Below are positions 13,765-17,039 of a stretch of 17,039 nucleotides of DNA, piece by piece. The notes under the pieces are model-generated. The model was given only the letters and a program-made list of their open reading frames with translations. It had not been told where the DNA came from and did no database searches. Each line of letters opens with the position of its first letter. Position 1 is the first letter of the stretch. Position numbers and translations under genes: made by a program. The stretch comes from an uncultured Bacteroidota bacterium (lineage in GTDB: Bacteria; Bacteroidota; Bacteroidia; Chitinophagales; Chitinophagaceae): contig CAMLEX010000012.1 in NCBI GenBank assembly GCA_946479055.1, positions 1 to 17,039 of the forward strand, given 5' to 3'.

Positions 13765-14427
13765 TCAGATCTTCAGATAATTCATGAGGTTGTCATAGTT
13801 GTTGCGCAGCTCATTAGCATATAATTCTTCGCCAAAAAAGTATTTTACATTGTATTCATAACGTTGAAAAGTAGCAACTATATCTGATACTTCAGGTTTA
13901 TTAATCCTGATGGTAACCTGCATGGTGCCAGTTACGGGGTCATTGGTAGTATTGAGTTGCGTGATCTGGGCGTCATTCGTTTCAACCAATTTACTGATCT
14001 CATTAAAAGAATACTGATTACTGTCCATTTCCAGTACAATAAGTCCACCCGGCTCATTGAGACTCATAAACTCCGATGCATGCCTGAGCAGATCACTATA
14101 TGCAACGGCACCAATAAAATCATTTTCATTATCTACAACAGGTACAACACTCAGTCCGTTCTCAGCAGCCAATTGAATAGCTTTAAGAAAGTGCTCATTA
14201 TTTCTTACAGACACATTACCAAATGATTGTTGCAAAAGGTTTAGTTCTGTATGATCATTATCAACTAATAACAGATCGTCTTCACTGATAATTCCAATAT
14301 ATTTATCACCATCAACAATAGGAAGATGTGTTACCTGGTTGTCATTCATTAATTGAAGGGCCTGATATACTTTATCATGCGGACGCAGGTAAGGCAGAGT
14401 TTGCGATTGTAGTTGTCCTGTTAACAT
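13765..14427 (-). CDS. Two-CBS-domain protein with ACT-like C-terminus (AcuB-like)
   Basis: The 220 residues contain CBS domain 1 at about 10-55 (YLRPHDKVYQALQLMNDNQV, THLPIVDGDKYIGIISEDDL), CBS domain 2 at about 68-116 (NVSVRNNEHFLKAIQLAAEN, SVVPVVDNENDFIGAVAYSD) and a C-terminal alpha/beta section at about 125-200 (GGLIVLEMDSNQYSFNEISK and TMQVTIRINKPEVSDIVATF) resembling an ACT fold. CBS pairs bind adenosine nucleotides and usually act as energy or ligand sensors. No catalytic domain is attached, so it is probably a regulatory subunit or free sensor with unknown partner. Unusually for this window, it has a Shine-Dalgarno, AAGGAG, 9 bases before the ATG. It starts 41 bases after the hydrolase gene's stop, likely in the same operon. 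Confidence 0.88.
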   Translation of the reverse strand: MLTGQLQSQTLPYLRPHDKVYQALQLMNDNQVTHLPIVDGDKYIGIISEDDLLLVDNDHTELNLLQQSFGNVSVRNNEHFLKAIQLAAENGLSVVPVVDNENDFIGAVAYSDLLRHASEFMSLNEPGGLIVLEMDSNQYSFNEISKLVETNDAQITQLNTTNDPVTGTMQVTIRINKPEVSDIVATFQRYEYNVKYFFGEELYANELRNNYDNLMNYLKI

Positions 14428-14468
14428 GGATAGCGGCTCCTTATTATTTCTATCAAAGACCCCAACGA

Positions 14469-15248
14469 TCAGCTAACTGTTGCAGGTTCATTGAGTTTTT
14501 TCAAAAATTTATGAAGAATCATATTGAACTCATCTGGTACCTCCATCATCGGCGCATGGCCGCAGTTGTCGATAAAGTAAAGTTCGCTATTGGGAATCAA
14601 TTTATTAAACTCCCTTGCTACAAATGGCGGAGTAATGGTATCATTGTTTCCCCATATTAATAACGTAGGAAGTTTGATTTGATTGAGTTCTTCACCTAAA
14701 TTATTTCTTATAGCACTTTTAGCCAAAGCAATGATCTTAATGACTTTCAGCCGATTGTTGGTAATACCAAATACTTCATCTACTAATTCTTTGGTAGCCA
14801 TTTCGGGATTGTAAAAAGTCAGTTCGGTCTTTTTCCGGATATATTCATAATCGCCCCTTTTAGGATAAGAATCACCCATTCCATTTTCAAAAAGGCCTGA
14901 ACTTCCGGTAAGAATTATTGATTTGATACAATCAGGCTGACTTTTTAACACATAGACCAGACCAACATGGCCCCCCAGGGAATTTCCTAATAAATGAACA
15001 TTTTTATAGCCTCTTGCTTCAATGAATTTATTGACAAACTTGGCAAGGCCTCCTACCGAAGTATGCAGAATATCCATTTCAAGCAGTGGTAACAACGGTA
15101 CTACCACTTTGTTATACTGTTTGAAATATTCGATCAGGCTTTGAAAATTACTTAATGCCCCAAACAGACCATGCAGTAAAACCAGCGGTTCCCCTTCGCC
15201 TTCTTCTATAAATCTGAACTTATTATCCTGTTTAATTTCGTAACTCAT
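14469..15248 (-). CDS. Alpha/beta-hydrolase fold protein
   Basis: The 259-residue protein has the full alpha/beta-hydrolase pattern: the oxyanion region VLLHGLFGALSNF at 23-35, the nucleophile elbow HLLGNSLGGHVGL with Ser90 at 86-97, the acid in LLIWGNNDTITPP (Asp203), and the histidine in DNCGHAPMMEVP (His231). A cap of about 60 residues sits between 118 and 185. No signal peptide is present, so it is probably cytoplasmic. Substrate is not inferable: esterase, lactonase, epoxide or C-C hydrolase are all possible for this fold. It lies directly upstream of the CBS gene, with which it is probably co-transcribed. A candidate -7 box lies about 85 bases upstream of its ATG. Confidence 0.9.
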   Translation of the reverse strand: MSYEIKQDNKFRFIEEGEGEPLVLLHGLFGALSNFQSLIEYFKQYNKVVVPLLPLLEMDILHTSVGGLAKFVNKFIEARGYKNVHLLGNSLGGHVGLVYVLKSQPDCIKSIILTGSSGLFENGMGDSYPKRGDYEYIRKKTELTFYNPEMATKELVDEVFGITNNRLKVIKIIALAKSAIRNNLGEELNQIKLPTLLIWGNNDTITPPFVAREFNKLIPNSELYFIDNCGHAPMMEVPDEFNMILHKFLKKLNEPATVS

Positions 15249-15332
15249 GTTCTCCGGCGCAATTAATTTTTGCTAAAATAATTGTTTTGCTGCAAATTTC
15301 TAACCGGTAAAGTAAGTCTTTACTAATCAGTA

Positions 15333-15340
15333 CAAAGATA
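15333..15340 (-). promoter_or_regulatory. Candidate -7 box upstream of the hydrolase-CBS pair
   Basis: Plus-strand CAAAGATA reads TATCTTTG on the minus strand, matching TAnnTTTG. It is 85 bases before the hydrolase ATG and beyond the end of the desaturase gene. A matching -33 TTTG is not evident. Confidence 0.4.
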
Positions 15341-15392
15341 GCAGCCTAACCTCATTTATCAGATATTCCCCTTCTTTTGTTTAGTTGCAGCT

Positions 15393-16604
15393 TTAGTTAT
15401 ATAAAAGTTTGAAATAATAACGTTGAATAGGACGGAAATACCAGATCATCAGCATCAACGCTGTAATGATACTGCTAAATGCCCAGTTATTTGGATAAAA
15501 TACGACAATAGCTATCATTACAAGAAGAATGCGTATGTATTCAAGATAAAATATCCATCTTCGCTGATCAAGGATAGCACCGCTGTTTATCAGGCTTACA
15601 ATAATAAAGGTAGACAAGAGAAATAATTGTATCCCCTTCAGGTAATGTTCAAATAGTGTAACGGCAAACAGTAGTCCCAGCGAAAAAATAGTTTGGGCTG
15701 TTACATATTGACGGATAACCAACGTGGGTTTTTGCTGGGATTGCACATTTAAAAATTTCCTTTCAAGCACTACTCTGTACCTGGAATCCAGCTCGTCTGG
15801 TTTTCCAAAAAGCACTTTACATTTTGCATTTATTCCTTTTGCATTTTTAAAATTCATATAGATCTCCAGCGGCAAATGAAAATGCTGCCATAAAAAACTG
15901 TGGCTGTTCAATTGTTTGGTCAATCCATAAACGATCTCTACATCTTTTCTTTCTTTGGCAAATGTGCCAAAAAGTTTATCCCAGAATATAAAAACATCAC
16001 CATAATTTTTGTCCAGGTATTCAGGATTTGATGCATGATGTATTCCATGATGAGTGGGTGTTACCAGTATTTTTTCAAACCAGCCCCACTTACCTAACAT
16101 CTGTGTATGGATAAAAAAAGGATAAAGACCATGTATCAATAAAAAGATGGAGATCATAAGCGGCGGAAACCCGATCAATGGCAAAACCGACCAGAACATA
16201 CACCGTACAACAGCCTGGAATACTGTAATACGGGCCGAAACGGTATAATTAAAATCTTCGCTTTGATGATGCACTACATGTACCGCCCAAAAAGCATTGA
16301 TCTCATGAGCCAGCCGATGGTACCAGTACCAGACAAGATCTGTTAACAGGAAAAGAAGTACCCAGGTAAATATGCCTGCCCTAATATCGAAAAGGGCGAA
16401 ATGTTCATGAATATAAACAAACACAAAAAAGAACAGACCGGTAGTAAAAACATCCAGCAATCTTTCGGCGATACCTACATTTAGATTGGCAACCGATTCA
16501 GCATATTGAAAAATACTTTTGCCTTTCTTTTTGGAGTAATAATATTCCAGGCCAATAAAGAATAAAAACATCGGCACTGCAAAACCGAGGTAATTTAGCT
16601 TCAT
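15393..16604 (-). CDS. Fatty acid hydroxylase / sterol desaturase superfamily membrane protein
   Basis: This is an integral membrane di-iron enzyme of the C-H oxidising family that includes sterol desaturases, carotene hydroxylases and alkylglycerol monooxygenase. From the ATG at 16604 it has 403 residues. Membrane segments are evident at about 6-21 and 78-96, with more at 135-165 and several in the C-terminal third. The histidine clusters are HRLAH (96-100), HVVHH (109-113), a lone H166 in FFIHTQ, and THHGIHHASN (H185, H186, H189, H190), enough for both irons. The extra C-terminal ~170 residues with about four membrane spans recall alkylglycerol monooxygenase-like proteins, but substrate is uncertain. 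The more upstream ATG at 16655 adds 17 residues but overlaps the promoter -7 box, so 16604 (MKLNYLGFAVPM, leader ATACAAAAAAC) is preferred. Confidence 0.9.
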   Translation of the reverse strand: MKLNYLGFAVPMFLFFIGLEYYYSKKKGKSIFQYAESVANLNVGIAERLLDVFTTGLFFFVFVYIHEHFALFDIRAGIFTWVLLFLLTDLVWYWYHRLAHEINAFWAVHVVHHQSEDFNYTVSARITVFQAVVRCMFWSVLPLIGFPPLMISIFLLIHGLYPFFIHTQMLGKWGWFEKILVTPTHHGIHHASNPEYLDKNYGDVFIFWDKLFGTFAKERKDVEIVYGLTKQLNSHSFLWQHFHLPLEIYMNFKNAKGINAKCKVLFGKPDELDSRYRVVLERKFLNVQSQQKPTLVIRQYVTAQTIFSLGLLFAVTLFEHYLKGIQLFLLSTFIIVSLINSGAILDQRRWIFYLEYIRILLVMIAIVVFYPNNWAFSSIITALMLMIWYFRPIQRYYFKLLYN

Positions 16605-16618
16605 GTTTTTTGTATTTA

Positions 16619-16643
16619 TTAGTCTACTTATTTTATAGACTAA
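16619..16643. promoter_or_regulatory. 8-bp palindrome TTAGTCTA/TAGACTAA at the desaturase transcript start
   Basis: Perfect arms at 16619-16626 and 16636-16643 are separated by a 9-base A/T spacer. The right arm abuts the -7 box (16644-16651), so the palindrome covers the expected transcription start and first ~20 bases of mRNA. It fits an operator for a dimeric repressor (TetR-like in form) or a 5'-end stabilising hairpin. No regulator gene is in the window. Confidence 0.5.
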
Positions 16644-16675
16644 CAAACATAGCATATATTGAAGTACCTACCAAA
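16644..16675 (-). promoter_or_regulatory. Bacteroidota-type promoter (-33 TTTG, -7 TATGTTTG) of the desaturase gene
   Basis: On the minus strand TTTG (16672-16675) is followed after 20 bases by TATGTTTG (16644-16651), matching the TTTG-N19/20-TAnnTTTG consensus known for Bacteroides-type sigma. It is the only place in the window where I found both elements. Predicted start is near 16638, about 35 bases before the ATG at 16604. Confidence 0.7.
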
Positions 16676-16694
16676 CTTTAAAAATTGACTTCCC

Positions 16695-17039
16695 CTATTG
16701 GGTCATTTTTTGGGCTACACCATCGAAGAATGACTCCAATTCTGTAAACATACCTTTAAAAACAGGAACAACTGAAGCGAATCCATTGATAATTTTTGGG
16801 CCCCAGGGTTGGACGTAAGAATAGGTAACGGATTTTTCTATTGTATCAGGTTGCAACAGTTTTAACTGGTCAGCATAAAAAAGAACAACACTATACACCA
16901 TACCATAAATAGCGATAAAAAGAAGTATCCCTCCAAGCCGGTTTACCCAGCCCAGCATGGATATTTCAACGGTTTTCTGAATCATATTTGCACCCAGCCG
17001 TATCAGCAATACTACCAGAATAAAAACAACAGCGAAAGA
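16695..17039 (-). CDS. CvpA-family inner-membrane protein, C-terminal part (cut by window end)
   Basis: The reading frame is open to the last base of the window, so the N-terminus is missing. A TTG at 17009 is not the start. The visible 114 residues begin in a membrane segment (SFAVVFILVVLLIRLGAN), continue with a short amphipathic helix and GWVNRLGGILLFIAIYGMVY, the CvpA-typical loop and next membrane segment, then a hydrophilic tail with SYVQPWGPKIINGFASVVPV ending at TQ. Members have about four membrane helices and 160-200 residues, and are linked to colicin V production, envelope integrity and purine-gene operons in other phyla. The exact role is not established. The desaturase gene has its own promoter downstream, so the two are probably separate units. 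Confidence 0.85.
   Translation of the reverse strand, partial: SFAVVFILVVLLIRLGANMIQKTVEISMLGWVNRLGGILLFIAIYGMVYSVVLFYADQLKLLQPDTIEKSVTYSYVQPWGPKIINGFASVVPVFKGMFTELESFFDGVAQKMTQ

Noticed and set aside
16605..16655. 17-codon N-terminal extension of the desaturase from the ATG at 16655
   Set aside because: It overlaps the promoter -7 box and the palindrome. The ATG at 16604 has an A-rich leader and starts directly at the first membrane segment.
1..17039. CRISPR arrays, tRNA/rRNA genes, insertion sequences, integrases or toxin-antitoxin pairs
   Set aside because: I looked for evenly spaced repeats, cloverleaf arms with CCA-end patterns, transposase motifs and small paired ORFs, and found none.

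Overview
The window looks like one end of an Illumina-assembled contig from a member of the Bacteroidota, probably family Chitinophagaceae or a near relative. Several things point there. There is an ECF sigma / FecR (DUF4974) / SusC module whose SusC carries an STN domain. Most genes have A-rich leaders without a Shine-Dalgarno, and promoters resemble TAnnTTTG. The order NAD kinase - DUF6089 - UppS - BamA - Skp - Skp - MurI is, from memory, a Bacteroidota cell-envelope block. Every real gene is on the minus strand, so transcription runs from high to low coordinates. Base composition looks moderate (roughly 40% G+C by eye) and I see no obvious foreign island.

Layout in transcription order. 17039-16695: C-terminal part of a CvpA-family membrane protein, cut by the window end. 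16604-15393: fatty-acid-hydroxylase/sterol-desaturase family membrane enzyme with its own well-formed promoter and a palindrome at the predicted transcript start. 15248-14469: alpha/beta hydrolase. 14427-13765: two-CBS-domain protein. 13694-12231: single-POTRA BamA/TamA-superfamily barrel. 12091-11213: NAD kinase. 11047-10190: DUF6089 outer-membrane protein. 10081-9323: undecaprenyl diphosphate synthase. 9072-6343: BamA. 6235-5720 and 5518-4964: two Skp/OmpH chaperones. 4834-4007: glutamate racemase. Then rpmH (3818-3663, a 51-residue gene), rnpA and yidD, and finally the ECF sigma factor, FecR anti-sigma factor and the N-terminal third of a SusC/RagA receptor.

How the genes fit together. UppS (lipid carrier) and MurI (D-glutamate) supply peptidoglycan synthesis. 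BamA, the two Skp proteins, the small Omp85-like protein and DUF6089 serve outer-membrane protein biogenesis or are outer-membrane proteins. Sigma-FecR-SusC would form a ligand-sensing uptake module in which the STN domain of the receptor signals through FecR to the sigma factor.

Two points matter most for a reader. First, bases 1-47 are not genomic: they match the Illumina index/P7 adapter, so any protein model of the SusC gene ending in KIGRAHV is an artefact and the gene is truncated at base 48. Second, four of five consecutive genes from rnpA to fecR lack an ATG start (GTG, TTG, TTG and apparently CTG). I did not find a convincing previously undescribed multi-gene system. The remaining novelty candidates are regulatory palindromes and dispersed-repeat-like hairpins in the intergenic gaps. 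No gap longer than about 250 bases lacks a gene.
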